In this document: positions 1-10,200 of the stretch, piece by piece
How the letters are laid out: each line of letters starts with the position of its first letter
Numbering within the stretch: the first letter of the stretch is position 1
Assembly (NCBI GenBank): GCA_015232355.1
Contig: JADFZW010000024.1
Coordinates: forward strand, 23,778 to 87,777
Length of the DNA stretch: 64,000 nt
DNA from: Oligoflexia bacterium
GTDB taxonomy: Bacteria; Bdellovibrionota; Bacteriovoracia; Bacteriovoracales; Bacteriovoracaceae
Reading direction: 5' to 3'
Notes under the pieces: generated by a model
Database searches by the model: none
The model's input: the letters and a program-made list of their open reading frames with translations, nothing else
What the model was told of the DNA's origin: nothing
Made by a program: the position numbers and the translations under genes

Positions 1-444
1 GACCTAACCGGTGCAATTAAAGCAAAGACTCCTGATCTAGAAAGTTTAGTAGCTAATACTATTGGTAGTGTTGATGTTATGAAAAGTAATCACCATGGTT
101 CTGCTGGCTCAAATAACCTCTATTTTCTCTCTACCTTAAAACCCAAACATGTCTTAGTTACAGTCGGTGAAGGTGGTAAAAATTTAACTTATCATCTACC
201 TAATTATAATATCATTGAACGTATGTTACTCCTTTCGCCCATTAAAACTATATATCAAACAACTGTTGGAGAGATGTGTACTTCTAGCACTGATTCCTCT
301 GACAATGGTACTATCTGCAACGACTCTGAAGAATCGTTACACTCCAATAATAAAATTAAAATTGAAAATGATGATATTATCGTAGTTGCAAATAAAAATT
401 CTTATTCTATTAACAACGTAAATTTTACTACTACTAGCAGATAA
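1..444 (+). CDS. metallo-beta-lactamase-fold hydrolase, ComEC-like C-terminal part (5' truncated)
   Basis: The reading frame is open from the first base, so the gene starts outside the window and only its last 147 residues are seen. Residues 24-34 read VDVMKSNHHGS, followed by a Ser/Asn-rich loop and KPKHVLVTVGEGG. This is the hallmark of the last metal-binding segment of ComEC/Rec2-type metallo-beta-lactamase domains (a 'D-K-HHGS' block, then a strand ending in SVG/TVG). A His-Pro block usual in ComEC is replaced by YHLPN. The tail after residue 75 is Ser/Asn-rich and unrecognised. It may be a DNA-uptake protein or a stand-alone secreted hydrolase; the missing N-terminus would decide. It converges on the next gene across a short repeat. 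Confidence 0.65.
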   Translation, partial: DLTGAIKAKTPDLESLVANTIGSVDVMKSNHHGSAGSNNLYFLSTLKPKHVLVTVGEGGKNLTYHLPNYNIIERMLLLSPIKTIYQTTVGEMCTSSTDSSDNGTICNDSEESLHSNNKIKIENDDIIVVANKNSYSINNVNFTTTSR

Positions 445-447
445 CTT

Positions 448-467
448 AATCAATCAATCAATCAATC
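448..467. repeat. (AATC)5 tetranucleotide repeat
   Basis: Five perfect AATC copies fill the gap between two convergent genes and include the stop codon of the minus-strand kinase-like gene (462-464). A change in copy number would affect only the end of that gene. Confidence 0.8.
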
Positions 468-1460
468 ATCTACCTCAATAGATATAACATCTTTATCTGC
501 ACCTGTTTTCGATTCTGATTTATAATTGATTAATGTCTTTTTTGATTTCTTTAGTTTTAATTTGATCTTTATACCAACACTCTTCAAACTTTCTAATAAA
601 TCTTCATAATCTCCCATTATTTGTTTTTGTAAAGTGCCTGTTTTTCTAATCCAACGAAAATTATTAAAAGTTTTACTTGTTTCATTACTATCATTACTTC
701 CATATAAATGAGAACCTCCAAAATCTGTTATAAAATATGATATTTTGCCCTTCATCTCTTTATATAAAATATTTTTAATATGAAAATCTTGATGAACTAT
801 TTTTTTCTTATGCATTTTAACTGCCAGATCAAAAATACTCTTTAAATCTTTTTTCCCAAATTTCTTCTTTTTTTGTGAGTTTTCAAGGAGATTTGCAAGC
901 GATCCATCCATTTTTTCCATAATTATTTTAGAAGCAATTATCTTTTTTTCTGTATGAAATATATCATCTCTTTTAATTTTGCTACAAAGATATGATTTAA
1001 ATATTTTCGGAGAAACATTTGAATCCGAAGATAATGCCTTCATAATCTCCCTTTCATAGATAAAATCCACTAAATTGTGCCCATAGGGATCTAACTCGTA
1101 ACTCTCTTTCAGTACTTTTAAATAATCATTTTTTTGATCGTCACCACTACCAATAGTTACATTACGAACAACACCATATGTTCCTTCCGCAATTATCGAT
1201 CCAGGTACAATTTTATTTTCACTTTCAAAAACATCACACAATGGTATTTGATCTACATTTTTCGTTAAATTTTTTAGCAATTCTATTCCCATATCATTAC
1301 GAGGACCTAAATCACCTTTAACTACTTTTAAAGATTTTTTTAAAAAATCCGTTAGAGTAGAATCAATAAAATTTGTAGATCCATTACATTTCTCTTGGGT
1401 GGCATTAGCATTGTTTATAGTAAAGATTAATAAAAATACACTCCAATGCAATTTCTTCAT
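462..1460 (-). CDS. exported protein kinase-like protein
   Basis: A 332-residue protein with a clear Sec signal peptide (MKKLHWSVFLLIFTINNANA, cleavage near residue 20). The mature part shows the protein-kinase-fold landmarks in order: a Gly-rich loop AEGTYGVV (91-98), a candidate ATP-binding Lys115 in YLKVL, a candidate alpha-C Glu136, catalytic loop HQDFHIKN (223-230, Asp225 and Asn230) and DFG (246-248). All key residues are present, so activity is possible. The loop is a blend of Ser/Thr kinases (HRDLKPEN) and small-molecule kinases (HGDLHxxN). The kinase fold is well supported; the substrate is unknown. Export of an ATP-using kinase implies action outside the cytoplasm, for example in a host or prey cell. 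The start has AAAGG upstream. No C-terminal receptor domain is seen. Confidence 0.7.
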   Translation of the reverse strand: MKKLHWSVFLLIFTINNANATQEKCNGSTNFIDSTLTDFLKKSLKVVKGDLGPRNDMGIELLKNLTKNVDQIPLCDVFESENKIVPGSIIAEGTYGVVRNVTIGSGDDQKNDYLKVLKESYELDPYGHNLVDFIYEREIMKALSSDSNVSPKIFKSYLCSKIKRDDIFHTEKKIIASKIIMEKMDGSLANLLENSQKKKKFGKKDLKSIFDLAVKMHKKKIVHQDFHIKNILYKEMKGKISYFITDFGGSHLYGSNDSNETSKTFNNFRWIRKTGTLQKQIMGDYEDLLESLKSVGIKIKLKLKKSKKTLINYKSESKTGADKDVISIEVDD

Positions 1461-1611
1461 AAAACTTACCTTTCTATTTCATTTATTTCATTAATAGTCT
1501 CATTACTAGTCATATCGGAATAAAATTGTTTTTCAAAAGAGATATCAGTAAAATTATGATTTGTACGTGTATGAGGGTTGGATAAAAAAATGGTGAATGA
1601 TTGTTTTTTGT

Positions 1612-2115
1612 TTATCTCTTAATTGATCTAACTTTATTCTCATTCATAACTAAAGCAATAATATATTTTTGAATCTGTAGATAGCATTCGGCAACTTGTG
1701 GATCGTTCTTCTTATTTTCTTCCTTTAATTTTTCCAATCGTGCAATCTCCTTGCTATAAATGCGCGAATCAGGAAGTGATTTAATACTAAGTTCATTAAT
1801 ATTTATGTTTTTTGCTTGTTCAACAATCATTTCTACATCTTTATTTTCCTCTTTGGTTAAACTCTTTTGATCAACTTTTGTTAATAAGAAATCTCTAAGC
1901 TTTTGGTAACGAGGATGAGAATCATCCGCATGGGTCATCACCTTTTTCATTAACCCTGATATCCTATCCAATTCCTGTTTATAAATTTTAACATTTGTTG
2001 ATGATGATGGTAGTGCTGATTGGGCCGATGTGATTACTGGTGATAATGATAATATCATTGCAGATAACAGCAGTAATCTTGATGATAATCTTAACAGTTG
2101 TAATAAAAATCTCAT
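1612..2115 (-). CDS. small exported protein of unknown function
   Basis: A 167-residue protein with a signal peptide rich in Leu and Ser (about residues 1-31, ending SPVITSA). The mature part is highly charged (Lys/Glu rich), apparently helical, without cysteines except one near the C-terminus. I do not recognise a family. The start is set by AAAGGAG six to seven bases before the ATG at 2115. It lies downstream of nothing obvious and is transcribed away from the response regulator at 2317. Confidence 0.6.
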   Translation of the reverse strand: MRFLLQLLRLSSRLLLLSAMILSLSPVITSAQSALPSSSTNVKIYKQELDRISGLMKKVMTHADDSHPRYQKLRDFLLTKVDQKSLTKEENKDVEMIVEQAKNININELSIKSLPDSRIYSKEIARLEKLKEENKKNDPQVAECYLQIQKYIIALVMNENKVRSIKR

Positions 2116-2316
2116 TTTAAACTCCTTTCGTTTAATTTTTAAATTTATGCCCCATACTTTACAAGCTTTCCTATCATTTTCGCAATCTTTTTTATTTAGA
2201 TCTATCAGATATTGTTAAAAATACATAATAAAAATAAATAATTAAGACTTAATCAAAAATATTCCGAGAGAGTACTTAGAATTTCATATAACTTTTATAA
2301 TTATTGGAGTTTTTCC

Positions 2317-3237
2317 ATGACCAAAACGAAAGTTCCAATTAATATACAATTTTTCCATCTCGATGACATTCAATCGGTAAGAGAGATGATGAAAGAACAT
2401 CTAGCTTCATTAGGATTTATCGTCCCTCCTATTGAAGCAGAATCTGTGGCCGCAGCTTTAAAAATTATTGAAAACAACAACAATCTACCAAAAAAAATTG
2501 ATTTCATTATCTCAGATTGGAATTTAGAAGATGATACCGGACTTAATTTTTTAAAAAAAATTAGAGATATCGAAGATTTTAATAAAATTCCGTTTCTAAT
2601 GGTAACAACTGAAAATGATATAAACATGATGTTAGAAGCTATCAATGCTGGCTGTAGTAACTATCTTGTAAAACCTTGGCCTATAGATGACTTAAGAGAA
2701 AAAATTGAAGCAAGTTGGGGAATGGTTTTTTCCCCATCAATTGCAAATAAACAAAGAAAATTATCAGACAAATCAACAGGAGGACAATCAGGCGGACAAT
2801 CAGACGAAAAAGTGGCCACTAAACCTACAAAAGCTGAAGTAAACAACACCACTCCAACAGCACCAATTGAAGAAACAACAACAACAACGACGACGACAAC
2901 AATCGCCGCAAATAATATCATTGCTACAAACACTGCTCCCTCTGATAAAAAAGCATCTTTATCAAAAACAGAAAAAACAGCAAAAACAAATACACATTCC
3001 GGCATTAAAGCTACAGGGGCCACTCGTAGAACAACAGGAGCTGTCCCAACTTCTACAGCTACAGCTACAGCTACAGCTACAGCAACTGCTACACCCACAC
3101 CAGCAGCATCAAGAAAAATGCCTAGCAGAGGAGCAGCTGCTTCTCTATCCACGAAATCCACAAAAAATAAAAATGGAACAAAGGAAAACGATAACAAACT
3201 ATCTCTTTGGCAAAAAATTTTAAATATCTTCAAATAA
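2317..3237 (+). CDS. response regulator, CheY-like receiver with low-complexity tail
   Basis: Residues 10-135 form a receiver domain: acidic pair Asp16-Asp17, phospho-acceptor Asp67 in IISDWNL, a Thr pair at 97-98 (VTTEN) and the conserved Lys119-Pro120. No output domain follows. Instead residues 140-290 are Thr/Ala/Ser/Lys-rich low complexity, ending in a short amphipathic stretch (LSLWQKILNIFK). CheY-like stand-alone receivers act by protein-protein contact; the tail may be a linker to a C-terminal docking helix (inference). A TTGGAG motif precedes the start. The tail contains a 6-bp tandem repeat. Confidence 0.85.
   Translation: MTKTKVPINIQFFHLDDIQSVREMMKEHLASLGFIVPPIEAESVAAALKIIENNNNLPKKIDFIISDWNLEDDTGLNFLKKIRDIEDFNKIPFLMVTTENDINMMLEAINAGCSNYLVKPWPIDDLREKIEASWGMVFSPSIANKQRKLSDKSTGGQSGGQSDEKVATKPTKAEVNNTTPTAPIEETTTTTTTTTIAANNIIATNTAPSDKKASLSKTEKTAKTNTHSGIKATGATRRTTGAVPTSTATATATATATATPTPAASRKMPSRGAAASLSTKSTKNKNGTKENDNKLSLWQKILNIFK
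3055..3084 (+). repeat. (ACAGCT) in-frame hexanucleotide repeat
   Basis: Four perfect ACAGCT copies and one variant (ACAGCA) encode alternating Thr-Ala in the tail of the response regulator. A unit of six bases keeps the reading frame whatever the copy number. Confidence 0.8.
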
Positions 3238-3280
3238 GGAAGTATTAAGAAGTATAAAGAAATATAAGGAAGATTATAAT

Positions 3281-4057
3281 ATGGAACCACTTATTCAAGG
3301 ACAAGATCGAAGTAAGCAGTATCAAGATCAAGAAAATATCCATTTAATTCTAAAAGGCGCATTCGAATATATACATAATAAGCGAGTATTTTCCGAAGAA
3401 AATTTTTTAGTCTTCAAAAATACCAAAGATAGTTCATTAATTTTTGATAGTGAATTACTAACTCGTCTTGATACGGGTGAATTTTTAAAAATATATGTTA
3501 ACTATCAAATTAATAAGGATTGGGTTCCAATTGAAGTAATGATTGACAAACAAGCAGGAAAACAAGTAGCACAAGAGTACTTCAAGATGGATGTAAAAAG
3601 AAACATTTTAAGTTATCATTTTGCCATCAACAAAGACAAAAAAGAATTTAAAATTCAAGTTCCTCCCAAATTTCAAATTTCTACTATTAATTCAGTTACT
3701 AGTTTTGCCTTTCTATCATCAAAAAAATATGATCCTACTGGGAAAAATTTCTACAATCTACTGGTCTCGGATAATATTTTAGATTATCGTACTCCTCCTA
3801 AAATGAGTTATGTAGTTGTTGAGCGCATTGGCACCTCAGTACAAAAATTAAAAATGGGAGAAAAAACATTAAAAGCAATGGTTTTCAAAGTTAACAGTCA
3901 GGATGGTTTCGATAACCAGAGCGAAGAACCAATAACTGTTTGGATAAGTAAATATCATAGCATTCCCTATCTTGTTGAAGCACATAACGATACAAGAATT
4001 CAAATAAAGTATTTAAATGAGGTAGATCTATCTGAACTAGCAAATACCGCCACCTGA
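3281..4057 (+). CDS. conserved-looking protein of unknown function
   Basis: A 258-residue protein starting 43 bases after the response regulator, with AAGGAAG before the ATG; probably the same operon. There is no signal peptide or membrane segment. The C-terminal part (about residues 185-250: MVFKVNSQD, then a stretch on Trp-Ile-Ser, then IPYLVEAHND) looks like the end of DUF3108-type beta-structured proteins, in which a processed value is read out as VWIS...P..VE. This similarity is weak and from memory. Codon use matches the neighbours. Confidence 0.5.
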   Translation: MEPLIQGQDRSKQYQDQENIHLILKGAFEYIHNKRVFSEENFLVFKNTKDSSLIFDSELLTRLDTGEFLKIYVNYQINKDWVPIEVMIDKQAGKQVAQEYFKMDVKRNILSYHFAINKDKKEFKIQVPPKFQISTINSVTSFAFLSSKKYDPTGKNFYNLLVSDNILDYRTPPKMSYVVVERIGTSVQKLKMGEKTLKAMVFKVNSQDGFDNQSEEPITVWISKYHSIPYLVEAHNDTRIQIKYLNEVDLSELANTAT

Positions 4058-4069
4058 AAAATTTTACGT

Positions 4070-7000
4070 TTATCTCTTATCTCTTAATAAAAACTGAATC
4101 GTCTGCGCAACAGCTGTTCGTAAATTGATAAATTGTAAATCGTATGGACTCATCAATTGCTGAAAACTTTCAATAGTATTTCTCTTCCACTGTTTAACTC
4201 TAGCATCTACAACAATTGCCACTCCATAATCACTACTTGTTCTTAGCAGTCTTCCTAACTTTTGCCGTAGCCCTAATGCACGTTTAAACATAAAATAATT
4301 CAAGAACTCATCTCCAAAGTTTCTATCAAAAAATTTTCTCCTCTCTTGAATAATAAGATCCATTCTTAAATCAGGAATCTTATCCACAAAAAGAAATTGT
4401 AAAGATTCTCCTGGTAAATCAATTCCCTCTCCAAAACTCTCCATACCAAGTAAAACGCCACATTTAGATTTTTTATACTCTTCAACTACTCTACTACCCA
4501 TTCCTTGTACAAAAAGAGGAATAGAACCATTTAAGCTTTTGAGAAGTATTTCCCGTGCATCCTCAAACCTTTGCTTGGATGAAAAGAGTATTAGCGATTT
4601 GCCACCAAGATCTTTAACTACAGGAATCACCTCTTTCAAAGTATCACCAACAAATCTGCTATCATAAAAATTCAAAACATCATTACAAATAAATACTTTT
4701 GCATCTCTCTTATAATCAAATAGTGGTGGCAAAATAAAACTACTCTTAAATCTCTTTTTAGGATTAAGATAGGTATATCCCAAATACCACTCGGCCACTT
4801 CGAAATCCTTCAATACATGTGATTCTTTGGTTAGTGTTGCTGAAGTAAAAATCACTGAATCACTATTTTCTAAAAGTCCCTTGTACACATATGCTCCAAC
4901 ATTTATGGGAGCAGCTTCAAAAACAAAACCCTTTTCAACATGATATTTAATGGAATTAACATATTGAGAACTATCTATCCTTTCATTCCTTTCACTCTTT
5001 TCATTCTTTTTTTCTGCTCCAACAACATTAACAACATTAACAACATCAGTAGTAATTGCAAATTTCTCTAATAACTCTTTTCTAAAGGTATTATCCAGCT
5101 TCAAATTAAATGATATCGCTCTCAATACATCTTCAATATTAATCATAAAGGACTTAAATCGAGTAAATGCCTCTAAGTCGGAAATCGCACTAAAATCAAA
5201 ATTTGTAAATTCCTCTAACGATGGATAAAGAAGTAGGTAATATTCATACAACCTTTGATAGATCTCCAAAAGCGTATCATAAATTAAAACTTTACTCTCA
5301 CCTTCTCTTTCCTTCTCCCTTTCTTTTTCCCTCTCAGTAGAAGTAATCATTGGAAGTTCATTCCAATAGAGTTCACTATACTTTGGCATCTCTTGAAAAT
5401 AGAGTGGAATTAGCGAATATAATTTTAACAAATACCCTTCAAGATCAAATGCTACTTTCTCTGTTTGTTTCTTTATTACAGAGATCATCTCGCTGGCATC
5501 AATAAATGAATCTGTGATGTTCGCGGTGGCGGTCGCCGCCGTTACCAACTTAAAATATTTTTCTTGCGACAATAGAAAGAAGAGAGGGCCAATACCAAAA
5601 AAACTTAAAAGACTCTTATGCAAACTCTTTAAATCTTCATTTGATACACTTAAGGTAAATGCGCTAGTGACCTCCGTTTCAATTCGATGTGCTTCATCCA
5701 CAATAATATGCTTTGGCAAACTCAAAATCTTTGGCCACTTAAACATCAGTGCATGATTGCCAATTATTATATCTGCTGTCTTGGCCTTTTTTAGAGCATT
5801 AATATAACTGCATCTGCTTTTGTATAAACACTTTTGCCCAATACAGGTTCTAAAATCAACGGCAATACTCTTACACAAATAATCCAACACTAAAAATTTT
5901 GTCTTCACTACATAGGGTAGATCATCGATCAACAGATATTTTTTTTCTTTGAGTGACTCACCACCGCAATTATTATTATCATCATCATCAATTTTGCTAG
6001 CATTGCAAGCATTATACTCAAAGATCACATTCAAATATAAATATGCAAAACGCTCTTCAAAAACCTTCTGAGAAAAAAAGAGATCCCCACTCTCATCTAA
6101 TTTTTTAAAGCTAAGTTCACACAAATGATTATTGGAACCAAAAAGCTCTGCAACTTTTAGCTTCTCTGTATTTAATATTTTTTTTATTCTTGGAACATCA
6201 TTCCCATAAACCTGCTTTTGCAAAGTCTTAGTTCCGGTGGCCACCAATACTTGTTTTTTTTCACTCAACGTAAATAAGAGTGATGGTAATAAGTATCCTA
6301 GAGTCTTTCCAATGCCAGTCGGTGCTTCGATAATTGCATGAACATTGTTTTTAAAAGATTGACCAACCTTTAATGCTAACACCTTTTGTGGATCTCGATA
6401 GACATACCCTGGAAATTTTCCAGCAATATTTTCTTCTCTATCAAGCAAAATATCTTCAATGTTTTTTCCTGAAAATTCTAAAGATACTTCTGATACTTCT
6501 GACGATGTTGATGAAATGACTTTTTCCTCTGATCCATCTACACTCTCTTTACTCTTCCTCCACTCCCTATATTTTAAATCCACATCAAAATCTATTGTTT
6601 GAGCAATCTCTAATATATCTGCAACTGACATCTCCAACAAATCATTATAAAAGTGATCCTCGAAATTATATTTTTTAAATACGCTCTGTAAATACTTCGA
6701 CTTCGCTTGCTTCAAATCTCTTTGCTTGAGATCATATAGAGTAAAGAGCAACACCTTTAGCGTATCGAGAGAATCCTCTAATCCTCTATGTGCCTCCTTT
6801 GTTGAAATTGCAAACTCCATAATCAAATTTTCTAAAGCAAGGTGCCCTACATCCGGCAAAAGAAGAGCAAAAAAAGGAATAGTGTCAACATACTGTACAT
6901 TATCAGTAAGATATTTTGATAAAAATTTCTCTTCGAAATCAGCGTTATGGGCCAACAAAACTGCGCCATCCAATAATTCATTAATTTGCCCACACAAATT

Positions 7001-7243
7001 TTCATCCAATGCTGGTGCATTTTTAAGTGACTTGGAATCTATTCCAGTGAGCGATTGTATAAAAAATGACAATTCTCCCTCATATTTTATGAGAGTTTGA
7101 AATTTTTGAACAATTTTGCTTCCATTAAAAACCACAAATCCAATCTCAATAATTGAATCCTGATCACAATCGATACCAGTTGTCTCTATATCAATGATTG
7201 CCCATTTTTTGTTTGCAAAATTATCTTGGCCACATATACTCAT
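4070..7243 (-). CDS. dinG: DnaQ-like exonuclease fused to DinG-family helicase
   Basis: A two-part protein of 1057 residues from the ATG at 7243. Residues 13-175 are a DEDD 3'-5' exonuclease: DIETTG (Asp18, Glu20), HNADFE and HRGLEDSLDTL. The rest is an XPD/DinG-type superfamily 2 helicase with Walker A EAPTGIGKT, DEAH box, and motif VI QKLGRLLR. Four cysteines fit the DinG iron-sulfur cluster: one in SNNHLC and three spaced C-x4-C-x5-C in CIGQKCLYKSRC. The exonuclease-helicase arrangement is known from Gram-positive DinG. It probably unwinds R-loops or forked DNA during repair. Low-complexity inserts (Glu-Arg-Glu-Lys repeats encoded near 5310-5335, and Val-Val-Asn repeats near 5030) sit between motifs. 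An upstream GTG at 7252 would add three residues. Confidence 0.9.
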   Translation of the reverse strand: MSICGQDNFANKKWAIIDIETTGIDCDQDSIIEIGFVVFNGSKIVQKFQTLIKYEGELSFFIQSLTGIDSKSLKNAPALDENLCGQINELLDGAVLLAHNADFEEKFLSKYLTDNVQYVDTIPFFALLLPDVGHLALENLIMEFAISTKEAHRGLEDSLDTLKVLLFTLYDLKQRDLKQAKSKYLQSVFKKYNFEDHFYNDLLEMSVADILEIAQTIDFDVDLKYREWRKSKESVDGSEEKVISSTSSEVSEVSLEFSGKNIEDILLDREENIAGKFPGYVYRDPQKVLALKVGQSFKNNVHAIIEAPTGIGKTLGYLLPSLLFTLSEKKQVLVATGTKTLQKQVYGNDVPRIKKILNTEKLKVAELFGSNNHLCELSFKKLDESGDLFFSQKVFEERFAYLYLNVIFEYNACNASKIDDDDNNNCGGESLKEKKYLLIDDLPYVVKTKFLVLDYLCKSIAVDFRTCIGQKCLYKSRCSYINALKKAKTADIIIGNHALMFKWPKILSLPKHIIVDEAHRIETEVTSAFTLSVSNEDLKSLHKSLLSFFGIGPLFFLLSQEKYFKLVTAATATANITDSFIDASEMISVIKKQTEKVAFDLEGYLLKLYSLIPLYFQEMPKYSELYWNELPMITSTEREKEREKEREGESKVLIYDTLLEIYQRLYEYYLLLYPSLEEFTNFDFSAISDLEAFTRFKSFMINIEDVLRAISFNLKLDNTFRKELLEKFAITTDVVNVVNVVGAEKKNEKSERNERIDSSQYVNSIKYHVEKGFVFEAAPINVGAYVYKGLLENSDSVIFTSATLTKESHVLKDFEVAEWYLGYTYLNPKKRFKSSFILPPLFDYKRDAKVFICNDVLNFYDSRFVGDTLKEVIPVVKDLGGKSLILFSSKQRFEDAREILLKSLNGSIPLFVQGMGSRVVEEYKKSKCGVLLGMESFGEGIDLPGESLQFLFVDKIPDLRMDLIIQERRKFFDRNFGDEFLNYFMFKRALGLRQKLGRLLRTSSDYGVAIVVDARVKQWKRNTIESFQQLMSPYDLQFINLRTAVAQTIQFLLRDKR

Positions 7244-7284
7244 ATAAAGCACTCTTGTTTAGATTGATTTTATTTTCTTCTTGA

Positions 7285-7290
7285 GGGGGG
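7285..7290 (+). promoter_or_regulatory. G6 tract within the ribosome-binding site of the giant lipoprotein gene
   Basis: The Shine-Dalgarno region reads GAGGGGGG, seven bases before the ATG at 7298. Homopolymer G tracts are rare in this AT-rich window, and a change in length would alter the spacing of the ribosome-binding site. Whether it varies is not known. Confidence 0.4.
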
Positions 7291-7297
7291 ATTTCTG

Positions 7298-10200
7298 ATG
7301 AATATAAAACAATTAAATAGAATACTCCATCTATTTTTATCCAAGCTATCTCTGTTTTCCCTCTTGTCTTTTTCGTTACTCCTTCTTTCACTCCTAGGAT
7401 TATCTTCGTGTTTAGAATCGCAACAAAGAGGTCCTAGATCAGCGATCTCCTCATATAATGCTAATGGTACCCCGACTTCATCTTATTATTCCGATTACAA
7501 TGCAACACCAACGGCCAGCACAGATGATCTCTATTGGTTCACTCATTTAAAAGTTGGCCCCTCTCTCGCTCTAAATTATAACATCAATACTCAAGTATAT
7601 CTCAAAGGTACTTTTCTTAATGATTATTTAAATATCTCCACGAACTTTCAGAATGAATATTGCTTGGTTTCTACTTTTAAACCATTACTTAGTTCTAACT
7701 CTGGTTCTTTAAAGCAACTCAGAGCTAGAATGGTTCCTATCTCCATACCAAATGTTGCCACACTATCAAAAGAGCGAGGATTCAGTGTAGATTTTGCTAA
7801 TGAATTAATAAACTCTAATTCATGTGCTGGAACTATTGATGGTATAACTACCTCATCTGCAAATGCTGTCTACTCAATTGCGAAGGTTTGTACAAATTGC
7901 ACTCAAAGTATAAGATCCGAAGCTAAATCAATTAAATTATATAGTGCCAGCGATAATAGTATCAGCGATAGTTCAATTCTTTACACTATAGACTCTAGTG
8001 TACTCAGCTTACAAATAAATATAAATAGCGATATCACTGATCCCACAGGTAATTGCACTCTCAAAGAATGCACACTAAAAGGTTTTGATTGCTGCCTTAA
8101 TGGACAATGTGTGAATGACGGAATGGTACGCCCAGATTCAACAGCTCACTCAAATTATTCGCAAGCATCTATGGATGTAAGTTCCGATCCCAACAATTTT
8201 ATTCTCTGGCCTGAAATCTACTATGTATGTCCAGGAAAAATATTACCCACTCCTCTTCCAACAGCAACCTCAAATCCACTCGAAGAGGCAGAAGTTCGAC
8301 TAAATTATTTAAAAGAACTCTACTACTGTCTCTCCTATGGAAAATCGAAAAATTACAATTATTGTCAGTCCACCTTTGATCTTAGTAGTTACACTCAAGC
8401 AAAAAATTATCTCTGGACAATTTGTGGATGTGGGGCCGTTGGTACGCCGGCCCCAGCGGACCCAGCAAGTGCATGTCGTGAATATGGAATAAATATATTC
8501 GACATTAATAAAAATTTAATTACTGTCACTCCAGCAGCACCTGCAACTCTATATGGCCAAGTATTAACAATCGATACAAGGTCATCAACTACCACTCCAT
8601 ATCTTCGTGGTCAAAGAGTTAATAGCTTTCTTGCCAATACCAGTAGTGGCAGCAGCAATATGAAAAAAAAATATTGTATCGTATTTAACTACAATGTTGC
8701 GGACGCTGGTGTTTTATATAAACAATTAAGAGTAAGTGCTGATCCGATTGTTTTAAATAATTATCTTACTAAACAACCAGAGAAGATGTTGAGAATAAAT
8801 TTATATGAATATCTTAAAAACCAAAATTATTGCAGAGGAACTATTAATGATGAAAATAATACTCCCGTACCTAATACTACTTTGTCATTTAAGGATAATT
8901 ATTTAGTAACCAACACCTGTAATTCAATTTGCCTCTCAACCAGCACCAACATCTATGCATCCACTACTTCCGCTGGTATTAGCAACTCTAGCATAATTGA
9001 TACAAGTAATTTAGATGTGACTGCTCTCCAGTTAAGAATAACTCAAGATACTACAGATATAACTACCACCGCAGGAGATACATATTGGTTTTTAAGAAAG
9101 AGTGATGAGATTCAAAATGTATCTTGCAAATACTATGGAGACGAAGTTCCTACTCCATTTCAAAATCTCTCTGTCTCAGTTAACTCTCGTATGGCCCCTC
9201 ATCGATTTTTTAAAAATAGCGATGGCAAAGCAGTCGACAACATGAATACTCTTTTTGGTACTCCCGACTCTGATGAAGTAAACACTCCTTCATATGTAGA
9301 AGGAGTTCCCTTTAAATATGATGATCCCGTAAATCTATCTGGTCCGCCTAGCTCTCAAGCATTCAATATGAATTCTATCTTAGGCCAATTTAAATTAGAT
9401 CAAAGTGGCGCTCTTCCTGCGCTAACAATAAATGTGGAAATTGGTAACACCTATGTAATTGGAGCTGTCTCTGGAAATTACTCTCCTTGCCCAAGTTGTG
9501 CTAAAGATAATTGGTATAATGGATTTAGTGCTTTTCCCTCTAGTCAATATGGTACTGGATTACAAGCAGTAAGCTACTCTACTTATCGAGATAGTAACAA
9601 CAATAATTATACTGGAGGAAATTATGAAGATACCATTTGGGGTAGAGCATGTTGGGTTCCTCCTACTATGATTCCATATTCTCACTATCGTTACAGTAGT
9701 GTTCAAGAGCAACGATTAAATCGTCTTTCTACTCAAGCTGCTTTCTATATGAATGGTTATCAACGAGATTGGTATGGATTTAATAAAGGTGCTTTAATTG
9801 GATCATTCAACGGTGTAAATTGGTTTGCTATTGGAAAGGGAAGAACTATCACTGCAACTTCTAACAAATTATTTTTAGCAATCAATAGTCCCTTTGCAGA
9901 TTTAGCATCTAGATCAGAAATTGTAGTACAAATCACCTCTGATTGTAGTGGTGAATATTGTGCCACTATTTACGACTACGATCCAGGGGTTGCCAGTTTA
10001 ATTAGTCCACTTCAAAATGAGGCGGCCAATTGCCAACGGTTTCATTACTGTGAAAACGATACAGATTGTATAACTGCACTGGGATGGGAATACACCTGTG
10101 CTAACATTACTAATTTAAGAACCTATTGGCCCTCTTTTGATAAAAATGCTAATGAGATTTTGGATACAGCAAATACTTTACAAGCAAAAATTTTCTCTAA

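Noticed and set aside
2661..3290. Open frame of 209 codons opposite the response regulator
   Set aside because: It is the complement of the Thr/Ala repeat region, giving Val-rich low complexity; the plus-strand receiver domain is clearly the real gene.
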